A stretch of 64,000 nucleotides of DNA from Antedon mediterranea. Its lineage: Eukaryota; Echinodermata; Crinoidea; Comatulida; Antedonidae. The notes under the pieces were generated by a model, which ran no database searches, had not been told where the DNA came from, and saw only the letters and a list, made by a program, of their open reading frames with translations. This document shows positions 41,801 to 56,800 of the stretch, piece by piece. A program made the position numbers and the translations under genes. The stretch spans positions 13,870,501 through 13,934,500 of the forward strand of contig NC_092671.1 in assembly GCF_964355755.1 (NCBI RefSeq). The letters run 5' to 3'. How positions within the stretch are numbered: the stretch's first letter is position 1; the number at the start of each line of letters is the position of its first letter.

Positions 41801-44800
41801 GGTACGTATATAACAAGTATGTATATCTGTGATTAACATTATTTATACTATGCAAAAATATGGTATTGCAGATGAATACAGGTTTTAACTTTATTGCGTG
41901 TCAAAAGGTGATCTGCCATAAAAGTGAAACATCAATAAATTATAAATAATTATTATTTTGGTCTATGCAACACATGCTTTCTAAAGGTTATTCAGTGGTG
42001 CAATGATAGTACTGTAAAATAATGTTGTAACTGTACAGACACCACGATTGAATATTGATTTTGGTAATTAAATATTTATGACAAGTTTTTTAGGGGATTT
42101 AAATGATCATAGTTTCAAACATTTTAACAAAAGGTTATATAGTAAACAAGGTGAATGCATGGTTAACTTTACATTATAAATTATAGATACTCAAGATGAC
42201 CAGCAGTTTTTTTGATTGACTTACATTTGTCATGACAAGTGTTTGAAAATATCTAAATTGTCCACGCAACAAATTCTAATAAAGGTTATGTCATTAAAAG
42301 TAAATGTTACACAATGTGTAAGTTCCTTAGCACTTGATACTACAGTAGATTCATATCACACAATGTGTATAACGGGTTCACCATAAGGATAGTTATAATA
42401 TATCACACAATGTGTGTACAGTACGGGTTCACCAAGGAAACTAGAGAGATACTGTGTTACACAATGACATGTACAGTATGCAGCTAAATAAATGACACAC
42501 AATGTAACCAGAGCAAGTACAGTATTTACATGAATAAATATTATGTATGAAGTTCAATAAAGGCAAACAAGGCAAGGGCATAGCTACAGTACTACATATT
42601 CACCTGTACCTGTACAAGCAATATTATGTGACATTAACTTGCAGTTCATTAAATCAGTTTTTATTTTTGCACAACATTTATTTTAAGAACAGCACATTTT
42701 ATTAGTGAATCCCAATGGACGCTAAATGAACTTAATGAATGAATGAACATCTGTATGACCCCTTGTACTGTATGCTGATATAGATGCTTTTTGATGAAGA
42801 TTACATCAGAGCTGTGACAACATTACTGTATGTGATACTAGATAAATTATCATACGACATCAGGTGATCTATTAACTACTACAGATATAAGCTAAACAGG
42901 AAATAATAGTTAATAATGACCTATTATATTATGCAATAGTGTACAGTACATGGTTCAGGTAAGGTATCATCAATCTACAAATAGACCTAGGCAACGACCT
43001 GGGAGAACCATATTGTGTCCACAAACTGCTAAAATTGTGTCAGTGAATAAAGTGAGGAAGCATCACAATGTCCCCACATGTGCACAATGAATTACAGTAT
43101 TATGACGTAACTAATTCACAAGTCCTATTGTGCAGGCTGTCGCAAATTGAATTGCAGTTCGGATATTAACAGGTACAATAGTGACAGTGGCGTCTTAGGG
43201 CCTGTTAAGACCTACGGAGTTATGCTTTCGTATTGTACGCGGCGTACAACTCCATAGGTCTAAACCAGAAAAAGATTAGTGGAAGCCACCTCGTACGGCA
43301 CTACTCTTTCGTTCGTTACGACAGCTCAAGGTACAAGATTAGTGAATGCTGCTTACGATACGAAAGTCATGCATCAACGATTTTGACCTCTAACCAATCA
43401 AATTTACTCCTGCATACCACATGTTCGCCTAAATCGGTGACACTTCAGTTTGAAACGAAAGCGTTTAGGCAAATCTGAACACTTTTCTGTTACGACGCTA
43501 ATTATAATATGACATTGCTTGCGATACTAAAGCATAACTCTATAGATCTGAAAATACCCTAAATTTAAACTGTGGAGGTATGTAGTCCTCTCAAGTTATT
43601 ATCTATTATTTTTAGAAAATGTTAACTGTATTTTGTTTTTATTTGAGAAATAAAAATTATTGATTGATTGATTGATTGATTGAAGTGAACTTGCAAGAGG
43701 CCGCACTGACTACCTTGTGTACAGTATATACAAGATTATTTATCATCTTTGTATTTATTCATGTGGACCATTTTGAAATTGGTCGGCCTATCCATGTTGA
43801 CCATTTTACATAAAACCTCAAAACAAGACTTAAACTGGACATCAATCCCACTGATCATGAATGACTATAATATATTATAAAGAGTATGGACCAAAATAGA
43901 CAACTATTACAATAGACTATATAACCTATTAACTGTGTATCATTGATTGATTGACCTCTTAGCCAGACTGATGACAGTGTGTAAATGTTAAAAGGTTGAA
44001 CCAGATCAGATTGCTTTAAAAGTCTCATTGTACATGCTTCTATATTTCTGTACTTTATAATAAAATATTAGTTCACTACAGTAAGTCATTACTGTAATAA
44101 TTAATTCTAGTATAGTGAGCATCAAAAGTTGCTCTGTTTTTTATTTTCTGAATGAAAAAACGTAGCCTTATAATATTTACTGTAGGTATATTGAATTGAA
44201 TAATATGGTCCTGATATATAGAGTATTCATTTGTCCATTATCCAAAAATCATTTAAATACTGTACAGTAACCGTAACCCCTTTTTTCAGTTCAAAATCCT
44301 TTATCTTTTAAGTTGGCCTAAAATATTATTTGTACAGTACAGTAGTTAATTACAGTATATAACGTGCAGTATCTGGTAATCATCACTCATAAAAATAAAA
44401 GCTCCTAGAGTCCTACTGTAATTATAAGTCTCAAAATGATATGTTACTAGTGAGCAAATATGGAATTCTATTTTTAATGAACATTTCAGCAATCAGCAAT
44501 TTAGTTTAAAAAAATAAACCAAATATAGATAATCATTCAAAGTGAGGGTACAGTATGTCAATTGTGTATAAATTGTGTACTGTACAGTACATAAAATGAA
44601 TGTTTACTGTTTACTGTAAGATGAATGGGGAGAATTATTGAGGCAGAGCTGTTGAATACATACAGTACTGTAGGACAGGTAACCTTTCAACAAATTAAAA
44701 TATTCTCAACATTCAACAAATATAAACATTCATTTTTATTTATTAATTGAAATGGGAGAAAATAATGCACAGACCATCGTACTGTAATATCAATATCTTC

Positions 44801-47800
44801 CACAAAATTAAACTTGTTCTAGCAGTTTGAATTTTACTCCATGGTTAACCCATGGAAAGCACATTTTGCATTACGCTAATGCTTTTTTAAATGTGTATTT
44901 TCTAAAAGTAGCTATAAAGACTTAGTACATATTAATACTTTAAAGAGAAGCGACATTTGTATAATTCGCTAGTCTATTAGTCTGACTATTACTGTATTAT
45001 CTTTTATTAATCTATATTAGTTCTGTTCAAGTGTGCCAAAGACAAATTTATTCATTACTTTTTCAATATAGATAATCATCACTTTAGTGAAACTGTATTT
45101 CACACACCTAATACAATGGGACCTACATGTTTTTCCCTTCTGTCTTTTGTGGTGTAAAAGTATCAACTTATTACAAAAAGCAGCACCTTGGTCTGTACAT
45201 TGCCTAGAGTGACACATGATCAAAAACCTTAGCGCTAGAATAGTTGGAGCATGGAGGAACAGGATGGAAGAAGTAGTGAGATGGTGTAGCAGCCTAAAAT
45301 GAGGGACAGTCAGTCACCCTTGGAAGAGGGAAAAAGCTGACTCAAATAAAAGATGATATAACCAAAATTTCAATTTAGCCAGTAAATATAAATTGATTTT
45401 CAGTATTTGTAGTAATTTAAAATAAAAGACATCAAATCAACATAATGAAAATTTGAGGAGATACTTCATACTTAATGAGAAAACTTATCGAGATAATTCT
45501 ATGAATAGAACAGTATGCTCGTAAATGTATTTTTTAAATGTTGTTTTAATCAGGTTTAAGATATAGCATATTGCTATGAACAGAAGGGATTGGTCAATGA
45601 TTTCAAGGAATTGATTATCAACAATTTGTATTTGTAATATTTGTATAGTGGTAATAACCAAAGCGTACAGTAAAACAGATACAGTTAACATCCCCGTTTT
45701 GTACAAGAGTGTCCAGTTTTTGCCTGTAGAAGAGTGTTCAGTTTTGTGCCTGTACAAGAGTGTCCAGTTTTGTGCCTGTACAAGAGTGTCCAGTTTTGTG
45801 CCTTTACAAGAGTGTCCAGTTTTGTGCCAGTCCACAACATTTTTATTATTACAATTTTATTTCCTTGTGGATGCAATATTAATTCAAAATGCAACCAGGT
45901 GTCAAGTTAATTAAACGTCAGAATATCATTACCATTTCAAATTTGTCAACTATTATTTTATTAATATAAAATATAAGCAGCATAATGGTAATGATGAGTT
46001 ATAAATTAAAAAATAAAATGTTTTTTCCTCTCACCTGGCTGTTTCTTTCCATTCTGGTAATTCCCCATCACCCCCCTGGTATAGCTCATCCATCTCTGTA
46101 AACACGTCATGTATTTCATGCTCACCATCCTCACCGTTTTCATCCTCACCTAATATGAAGCGTACTCGTTCTTTCGGTTGCTCAACGTACTCTGTACATG
46201 GTGGCTCTAAGAGAAAATAATTTAAAGTTTGGTAAAACAAACATCATAAAGATTATATTTTTAAATGCGAAAAGAAAGTTTTTGGCTTCATTTAGGGTTA
46301 GTGTTAAAAATGATTGTAACCATAGGAAACAATATTTCGCACTAACAACTAGAATTAGCATAATTTGTATAAAACCAGACATAATACAGTAGACTAGCTT
46401 AAAGCATCTTTCACACCAGCTCCAGTCCGACTCCCGCAATTAAAATTCCTCTTAATTTCTCAACGCAGCTACAGTGTATGTACAGTATGGGCCAATCTTC
46501 CACACACTATGTGCTCCACATCACCCTCTTAAATAATTCAATAAATAAAATCAGTAGTAGAGGCCTACAATATTTATTCTCAAAACATTGCTTTATTTTT
46601 TTTCTTTACATTCTTATTATTTAGGTGATTGATGATGAAGTCTCAATTATATAAAAGTTGATGAATGCTTTGATACTAAATACAGTTGTTTTTATTGCAG
46701 TTGTACTGTACTTAGCATGCATACTAATTACCTATGTACGTCACTGAGAGCTACCTTCATCATATCACATTATATAATTAATAAATTGTATGATTACTAT
46801 GGTAACTAAAGAGATCTTTTATCATAAAATTATCTAGGGTCTGTCCCGTCAAACTACTGTAGACATTTTTAATGAGTTTGTTTTCACAGACAGGAAGTAC
46901 TACTGTATCATTTACAGATTTGAAAAACAGAAAGAAAACTGGTATATTTACAACAACATAATCCTTCATCTCATACTGTATCTATTGACAACAACAATGG
47001 TTAGTAGAAGTACTGTATTATTGTTATAGAAATCAATGGTATTTTAGTACCTGGGATGCTTCAACCAGTATCTTTTAATGTTAGTGTCAGCAGGAGAGGA
47101 TCTTTTGTAACAGAATCCTACAGAAGTGTCATATTAAACCTGAACTTTAGTATTTATTCTGTTGTTGTACATTAGTCCATAATTATGCTTCAATTTAATT
47201 CTGCTTGCGGCAATAAAATTGGACAAAAAAATTTACTGTATACTGCAGTATTGTTCATGCGCATGTACTGTAGACACTGTAGTACTGTAGAGCGTAATGT
47301 GCACAGCCATACAATAAGCAGGGAGTTGTAAAATAAAAGGAGAGAGTACGAAATAACTTCCTTTGAAGGTACTGTATGATCGCCGCCGACTCTATAAAAC
47401 AGTCATTAAATGAATTATCTAAATTGGATTAAAACAGTAAATCATGAAATTCAACCAACTCAAGGCTGGTAGTTGGATATCAAAAGTCACACCGCGTCAC
47501 CAGAAATGACGCGCCTCAGCTAGCTTTTGGCTGCTGCTCCACATGTTGTTGTCGCGGTGTTTTGATGCTTTTCTCGCATGCGTACAATGGCAGTTTACAG
47601 TAGAGATGAGTATTTAGTTGGTTCTGATTTACTGTAAGTGATTTGAGTGATTTCAGCGATTACGAAAATGAAATAGAGACGATCGGCATTAACGATGACA
47701 CCAATACAGTATGTGTGTCTGCAACGAAGTTGGAACAAAAAATATGTTAAATTGCGATGGAAAGTCTTGTTCAACTGGATGGTTTCATTTTATTTTACAA

Positions 47801-50800
47801 CTCCTTGCAATAAGTAAGCAATATTGTAGTAGTGAATGTCATTCATACCTGTACAGTATACAGAACTGTACAACAGAAGGGGAGAATTTGATCAGTCCCA
47901 CAAAAAAAAACTAAACAATAATTGTTAATTAACCTTGAAGTTCATTTTTCAAAAGTACTGTATTAACAACCGAAGACACTGGTCAGACATTATCACTGGT
48001 ATCATAAAATGTCAGACTTTTCTTAATAATTATGCGATTTTTAAAATAAACTTCAGAGTATCGACTGTATTATCTATCATCAATGCTTTACCAATTCATT
48101 GTATGCTGCAGTTTGTATCAACAATACTTTTTGATTATATCAATATTAAATGTTTGTTTTCTGGTAGGTGATTGAATTGAGTTATTTTTACTATCCACTA
48201 AAGATTTTTACGACATTCTAAGAACACAGAAACATTTCGATTCTGAGAGTATGCTATAAAAAAGCATGATATAATAATCGGCCTCAATGTAAGTATATTT
48301 AATTTGAATTCTCACAGGCACATTAAATAAGTATACTGTACATACGAAGTATAAACTAACAAAAAATGGTAAATACTGTAGTAGAAAATCAAAGATTTGA
48401 TGGTAGAAGTTTTCCCAGATAAGGACTTAAAACTAGAGGTCCAGTGTACACAATATCATGTGCAGTTTATAAGAACCCAATTTCCATAAAATGTCCTTAC
48501 GCTTTAACTAGTGATAACAAATACAGATAAGATAATTCCATTTCTAAATTCAAGATAAAAACATATGGAAAGCACTCCATAATTAGAACCTTTATCTAAT
48601 TTCTACTTAATTGTCAGCTGTGATAGACCGCCCACATAATTCACTACCTTTTACTATAAATATGCTTAATCTATTTCCTCTATAATTAGCTAGAAATCAC
48701 AGAGAATAGCAAAGTGCTAGTAGGTTAATGAAGCCTAAGTTCAGAATGGGTTAACATAATTTCCTACCTAACATGGTAAATAGCTCAGTTGGTGTGACGA
48801 ATTTCCTCTGCGAGTACATTTAAATGTATCATGTACATAGGTGTCCTGGGTGAAAGTGGTGGGCAGGGTGCCACTTGGCTGGTTCAACATAGAGTTAAAA
48901 ATTATCATGACGCGATGCCTAATATTATGACTCACCTACTGGTGTTGCCCTCGTTGTTGGTGGAGTTGCTCCTCCAATCTGTATAGATATCCCATTGCCA
49001 TCATCATGGTCAACATCTCCGTTACCTTTCTTCTTCTTACTTCGGTGCTTATGTTTGTGTCTATTTTTAGATTTTAAAGGTATGTGAACGCCAACAAACA
49101 CAGCACGATGTCCTAAAATAACACAATATGGAATACATACAGTATAAATTAAAGAATGTTTTTAATCGAGAAAAAAAAGTGTGTAAACTGACAAATACAG
49201 TAGGGCCCCCCAAGTCTATATAAAAAAGGTGAATTTCGAGTCCTGATGGGTAAGTATTCTCTACAGAACCAAAGTAATCACAAGAGTATTTCTTTCTTCT
49301 TTATAATACTGTACATGTGACCACCAGTCGGTATTGAAAAAGCAGAAACACAAGAAAACACCTACCACACCCCTATTACATGGGAAGGATGGAAGGACAA
49401 TCAAAGGTGATAATTGTCTACAATACACTAAATAACAGTAAATTATTTACTGTTGAAAACTTAAGTTTTGGATTATTTTTTTGAAGAAAATAATTAACAA
49501 ATTCAAATAATTTAAATTGCAACATATAGTACTGAAAACCGCATTTGATAATTAGACACACAGTATACAGTAGGTACAGTATATGTACCTGTATACTACT
49601 GTACATTACTAACTGTTAATCAAATAAAAAAAAAACTTATCTGTACAGTACGGATAATAAAACTCTAGGTACAGTATACAGTACTGATGATATTCAGTTA
49701 GTTCAAATACATCAAGAAACACAAAATGAATATTTTCAGCAAAAATAAACTGCTTTGTCATCTACAGTACACTTAATAGATTGAGAGATTTTCAATGATA
49801 ACGCCTTATTATTAACCTTGTTCAAAAAATATCAGATAATATAAAAATCTATACCACCACCCTTGAAAATGAATAAACATTATGCTTATGACAATTAAGC
49901 TAGTACTCTACAGTAGGTAGTATTTCAGATTATTTATCAATGATAGTCAAACACAATATATCAAAGAGTAAACAGAACAAACATCATGGCTGTGTATTAT
50001 TTTACGGATTTATTTGAATTAATTATTCATTCAACTAGTTTAGCTCAGTTATCAATTTGAATAAAATATTAAACCGGAATTACTTTATGATAACACACAA
50101 AGTTGACAATTGAATTTAAATAAAAGATGCAACCTTAATAACAATAACATACTATTAATGACAAACCTATAGTAACTCAGAGAAATTATTCCATAAACTT
50201 AAATTACAGATTTATTTAAGGAAATGTTTACCATCATTGATTAAAGGCAATATTAATTTGAGATTTTTCAAAAGAAATTTACAAAAGATGTGAACTTTGA
50301 AAATAAAGAAAGTTCTTGTTTTTTTCTAACAGCAAGCAAGTGTACATTTCACCCGAGTCATTCACTTTGAATGCATAATGCTTGATTTCTAGATGACACA
50401 GGGCTGTGAGAGATGGGCTATTGAGATGACACAGGGCTGTGAGAGATGGGCTATTGAGATGACACAGGGCTGTGGGAGATGGGCTATTGAGATGACACAG
50501 GGCTGTGAGAGATGGGCTATTGAGATGACACAGGGCTGTGAGAGATAGGCTATTGAGATGACACAGGGCTGTGAGAGATGGGCTATTGAGATGACACAGG
50601 GCTGTGAGAGATGGGCTATTGAGATGACACAGGGCTGTGAGAGATGGGCTATTGAGATGACACAGGGCTGTGAGAGATGGGCTACTAAAAATAAAATACA
50701 AACCATCTGCAACCGGGTACCCATTTATACACCTGGGTGGAGACAGACCAACATACTCTAAGTATCTTGCCTAAAGGATACAAACAATGCAGCGAGAGTT

Positions 50801-53800
50801 GGTTTCAAACTCACGATCTAATCCAATGTTCAACACACTGCATCAAACGCCCTCACCACACAGCAGAAAAACAGTACAGTGTTACTGTATAAGTAAACAT
50901 TGTCATTAATTAGGTTTATGTAGTTCCACTATCACCAGGATCTCCAAGTTTCAGAACAAAAAATCAAAATTTACCTGCAATTTCGCCTTCCAAGTCACTC
51001 TGAAAATGCCTGGCCTGCTGGTTGCCTTGATCTACTACAGGTCCTGGATCTTCCATATCCTGAAAAAAAAAGGTAATTTACAGTGTTAAACTCTTCATCA
51101 TACAGAGCAGGTGAAATCTAAATGATACTACTGTAAATGTATATCTACAGTATAAAGTTCAACAATACAATACTGTAGCTAATAGAAAATGAGACAAGGA
51201 TATCATTAACATTACAGTGCTGAATTACTTCAGAAATCAATATACAATGACTTCTGAGAACTGAGAGTATAGCAGCCTTTAATACTTGATACTTACAGTA
51301 CTTAAGTTTTCATTGCCCTAACCTTCATCAGCCCTGATCAACTATATACAGTACTATACACTGTACGATAAAACACACTCTAGACAGACTAAATACTTAT
51401 TTGAACAGTTTGCAAGATAACAGTCTACATTACTGTACGTATATTTTTAATTCTGATATCAAGTTGGATGTCCTTTAGATCCGGTTCAAGAATACTTTAT
51501 ATTAGATGATTAAGCACTAACACAGTATTGAACAATTTAAAGGTTATTTAAATAAATCAACTTGAACATACTGTAAGTAGGCCTAACCGTTAAGGTGCAT
51601 AGTACTGTACATTAATACAATGCTTTATTCCTCTGCTGATCAAAGTAATTTTATTCATTAATTTTAATTGCTTTTTAATAAACTGAACTACTGTAAGGTT
51701 ACAGTAGTATACAAATCCAACAAAAGTATTAAGAATACTCTCAAGAACAAAGTACTGTAGTACTGTACATTACATTACATATAAAAAATACAGGATGTCA
51801 TTATCAATATCATCAGGTGATAACAATAGCTTGAAATCCATTTTAAAAAGTTATTTCAACATGTATTTACTGCACAGTATTTCATCATTCTTTTATTTCA
51901 TTTCTTGTGAGTGCTGAATAGTATCAGTACAGGTATGTACCATTGTGCAATACATTAATGTATGTTTTAAGTATAGTTGTGTTGTGTTTATTTATTCATT
52001 ACTTATTTTTCTACTGCTCAATTGGTATTTCAGTATTCTGTATAAATAATAAGTAACTGTATTAGACAGGAAGAAAAAGACAATACTGTGGATTTAATCT
52101 GATTTTGACAATTTAAACATAATTTGTTCATGGAGGAGGATAAACCAAAAAACGTCCAGATTAGCAAATTCTTTTATAAAAGAAACAGTAAACAGAAATT
52201 TCCAAAAAACAAATAAGAAAACAATTCTCTAATCATTACCGACTAACAAAAATCCTCCTTGTGAGTACAGTACAGTACTGTAGTTCAATGTACTGAACTT
52301 TACATAGTTATTCATTCATTTTCATTCATTTATCTTTTTATTTCGGAATATCACGGTGACATAATATTATATCCATAGCAAAAGAGAGAAAAAAAATCTT
52401 AATCTAACAGCTCATAGAACAAAAACAAAGATATGTAAATATATAAAGTCAATGCAACAAAGCATTTCACTGTATGTGCATTCTTGACACATTAAGAACG
52501 TGGCGAGTAATGGCCATGATCAAGAAATTACTACTTGCGTTCACACGATTTTTAAAACTAAAAACAGATTTTCTAATGAACTCATCAAAGGATGGGACGT
52601 CATTTAAGACAAACATCATGCTTGCACTACAATGTCTAGGCTGCTTCAGCAGCAAACGTAAAGCATTACTTTCAGTGATCTCAGAGTGCTCTTACTATGT
52701 CTACTGATCTAAACCATAAGGTTTAACAGTACATGCTGACACAGTAACTCTTAAATAGATAACATTTAGTCTTAGTAGAACATTTTCCAAACTTTCTATT
52801 TAGAGAGTTGGCTCTAATGCAAATAGATCGATATTGACGTTTGATGTCACTTTCATCACTCAGATTATTGTACTGTGCATGCAGATGCAAAATTGTACTG
52901 TATGTACAGTATACAATGAGTCAATATGAAGAATATAATAAACTGTACTATTGAAATGGAATATGAAATGCAGAATTTTTTTTAAATACAACAATTACCT
53001 TTTTCTTGACCATGGTTAAATAAAATGAATAATGTAACAGTTTATTAAAAATCCTTGTGGAGTCTAGAGTACTGTAGTATTTCCAATAGTTACTGTATAA
53101 CCATCAAACACATCAATCTGTCTTCTACAGTACTACAGTACAGTACTGTACACTATTTATCTAGCTACTGTACAGAATGTGTTTACTGATACACCTCAAT
53201 GCACAGTCTGGTTTGCCGATTATTATGAAAAAGGATTTTGGTTTTTAAAGTTGACAACAAAAGAGCAAAAGTATTTTTGGCACTGTCATCTGGATTAACT
53301 AATAGATAAAAACTAAATCTACCTCCAAGCAGCTCTGCAAAGTCATGTATATTTGATGTACTTTTAAGATTAATTGTAAATATGCATTACTGCACATGTA
53401 TTATTTTATGTCAGAATCAAAGATGTCAAAGGATAAAGTATCACAATTATTGACCTTATGAAATTTGTTCTTCCTTGAATTACAACAGGATTGAACAATG
53501 TAAGTTGTGCTTTGTTTCCTAATTCAGGCCATAGGAGTTTATATCCAATTAAGTTTTTAATACTGTAACTTCACAGCTTTATAATACCTTCTTATAGAAC
53601 CTTGGTTTTTATTAATTCTGTATCAATCATAAATATAAAACAGGAAACAATGTGTATTAATGAATAAATAAATTGCACCAGGCAATTAGATTTGGATAGT
53701 TTAAGTTTGTCAATGAGATCCTGCTACAGTGTATCAGTTTTGTATCATTAAACATTCACTTGATTCAAGAGTATTTTGTTGATAGTATTATTGTTATGAA

Positions 53801-56800
53801 ACAGACCTTTCTGGTTCTGCCCTTAAGTTACTAAAATCTGTAAAGCTAGCCTATGTACAGTAGTGTATAGGATAGGCTTAGATAGAGTACCTAACCTTTA
53901 AATTAAGAAACATGTACAGTACATACAGTATGCCTAGGCATACTTATAATACTAGCTACTGTAGTCTAAAATCCAACAGAAAAAGATGATAAGCAAAAAC
54001 ATAGTGTGTAGAGCATGTGGGTGCGCTGCGATAGTTTTTGCCTACAGTACAGTATATGCTTTATACACTTGTTTTTTTTCGATGGATTTTTTAGGCAATC
54101 AAAGCAATACAATGATGTACAGTACTGTAGGTCAATCTTTTGGCTACAACGTCATCTCTGCAAGATGGCTTCTGTAGCATAAAATCATGTATTGTATACA
54201 CTTAGTTAAATGTTCTAGGGATGTTGACAACAATGTAAATTTACGCGATCCGATCTACAGTATTCAGTGCAAAAATGATGCAAAACCCTACTGTGGTAAA
54301 TAAGATTCTTCTTAATTTGACCTTAAATTTTATATCCCATTGTAGAAGAGTTTATTTTTCACAAATATGTTATGTTATTAGGGGTCATACATTTTTAATG
54401 TAAAAAACTGATTAGGATTATTCCGAAATTGAAGACCACTCTCTATGTGTAATAAGAGATGTTGTTTGTTGTTGATGTTCTTGAAAGAAAGAAAAAGAAA
54501 GCATGTTAATAAAATCTAATTGACATTATTTTATATCATAAGCCCCCACCAGACGATACCACCAAGGGTAGATTTATGGAATACAGATCACTCCGGCCGC
54601 GCTTCACTCCGGCCGCGCTTCAATCCGGCCGCAGCTATGGAGCGCCCAATGAGTCTTTTACAACCGAGACACGTTTTTTGTAAAGAATCAAAATAAACAT
54701 TTGTAATCATACAGTATATTTTTTCTCTTTCAGGATCACAACCACATTGCAAGTGTTCTAAATTAGGTCTAATGCTAAAACAAAATAATTTATGTGTTTT
54801 ATCCAATGTAATAGGGTAGTATATTAATTGTAATGTGATTAAATAATGTAATTTATTGCAATGTACCCTATATGTCATATTATTTTTATCATATATAAAT
54901 TAAAATATAAAATCATTGTAAATTGGACTGTACAAAAATGATATATTAATTCTTGATACAATTCCAGGTAACATTAATTAGACGGATATTTGATTATTTG
55001 AAATAAATTTATTAATAATAATATTGTAAATATTGTTATTAACTATAACAAACATCAATAATAATTGATTATTTGAAATAAATTAAAATTAAATGTAAAG
55101 CTATAAAAATAAATGTACATAGAAAGAAATTAAATATTGTTATTCAAGCATTAATTAGACGGGTATTTGATTATTATTTTATTATTGAATTTAATTAAGT
55201 TAAGTTTAGTTTGAAAGAAAAAGCAGTTCCAACTTCTTTGAATGTTATTGTTAATGAAAAAAGTAAAATTGTTGCTAATAAATATTCAACTAGTTCCATT
55301 TAAATTCACCAAGAATTTGTTATAACACTGAACAGTATAGAAAACGTAGATATGGGCGCTCCATACTAACGGCCCCTTTGCACAGGAAGTTGAATTGAAT
55401 ATATAGCGGCCGGAGTGCATAACATCGCGCTAAACTGATACGGCGGCCGGAGTGATCGGCTACCGATTTATGTAGGTAGATAGAATGACTGGTTGTTATT
55501 AGTTATAAAATATATAAATAAATCAATGCTTAACACTATAAAAAACAAGTATGAATTTGAAATGAACTCCCTAACGTCATCATATACAAATTATCCTAGG
55601 CCTATTCTGCGTCTTTTGTTTCACGAGGAAGTTTACCTTGCTTTCATCCGACGCTGGAGAGAGCGAACAGCAAGTCGTGAATTCTTGGTCTCATCTTCAG
55701 ACATTTACCAATTCGCTAGGCCTAGCTAAATCTGCCAAATTACCTGTCAATTAATTCTTTTTTATAAAAATAAACAACAGTTAATTAAAGCTATATTTCT
55801 GACAAAATAACCATCGTAACATTTATTATAATTAGCTTAGTCTCATACCTCTATTTTATTATGTATTATTCACCTCATCAAAAATGATTGTTTTGGACCT
55901 CCGTGATATCATCAGCGCACACACACACACAATTCGAGAAACTCGAGCACGTTAAAACACACTTCGCTAGCTCACAACAGTTATTGCGGAATCGTCCATT
56001 ATATACAAACAAAATACAGTTTTGTACTGCGTCTATTCAATTTAAATGTTCACAATAAAAACAAGACATCAATTATTATAGTTTTACGATATCTATTTTA
56101 TTCAAGATATGTTATTGAGTAATGAAAACACAGGTCAATTCGTAAACAAGGTATTGTGTTACGCTTACCCCCAATCTAAAATTGGATTATCCCACAGTTT
56201 GTGTTGTGAATTTTTTTACACAGTATCAGAACAGCTGATTGGTGTACAATGGTTTTTTTCCGTGTGTCCTTTTGTGGCTTTTCTTAACCGGGTAGTACAT
56301 TGTTCTATCTTTTATCCTTTTGTTCTTCTACTTCCACAATAACAAGGATAATAATATTAAGAAATTATTCCTTACTCTCATTTCTTACCAAATGTATTGA
56401 CAACATCATGTATCATGTCTGATTTAGGAGGGGGCGTAATTCTCTACCTCAAAACATTATGATACATTTTTATGACGTACGGTGTGTGTTAGTATTAATA
56501 CATTTACAGATCAATTAAGACAACGTATGGCACAATGGGTCATCATACACCCACGGAATTCAGAAACGTCCATTGGTCAAAAAAGTTTCATGCTTACAAA
56601 ACCGCCATATGCCAAATGATGATCATGATCATGACGTTAGGCTAAAGGCTACATGACGATGTTGAAAATGATAGGACTTCAGATATCAACAATGATGACA
56701 TGCTCCCAACTTTGATTATAAATTGTAACAACAAAGACATGAATAATATAATAATGATCGGCATATAAATATTGATCTATGAGTGGATGTATGCTGTCTG

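Larger units (their letters stand above)
40729..46034 (-). other. Intron 4 of upstream SLC4 gene
   Basis: 5.3 kb. Contains the CACAATGTGT cluster (42305-42510), the inverted-repeat element at 43208-43550, a (TTGA)n tail (43660-43683) and the 26-bp minisatellite (45701-45830). It is strongly enriched in TACAGTA/TACTGTA words from about 42.3 kb on. Confidence 0.7.
49113..50974 (-). other. Intron 2 of upstream SLC4 gene
   Basis: 1.9 kb. Contains the 33-bp minisatellite and the adjoining SINE copy B; the remainder is AT-rich. Confidence 0.7.

Noticed and set aside
43233-43478. 81-codon plus-strand ORF
   Set aside because: Lies within the inverted-repeat element at 43208-43550 and resembles no known protein.
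45485-45914. Cys/Thr-rich ORFs ([11 protein letters not shown] type)
   Set aside because: They come from the 26-bp minisatellite in intron 4 of the upstream SLC4 gene and have no family resemblance.
48775-48890. tRNA-like AATAGCTCAGTTGGT at an SLC4 exon edge
   Set aside because: Only an A-box-like string; no matching B box or foldable arms were found at the right spacing.
50279-50761. Repeat-encoded ORFs on both strands ([20 protein letters not shown] and [11 protein letters not shown] type)
   Set aside because: They only translate the 33-bp minisatellite, whose unit is a multiple of three and lacks stops; no splice context or family resemblance.
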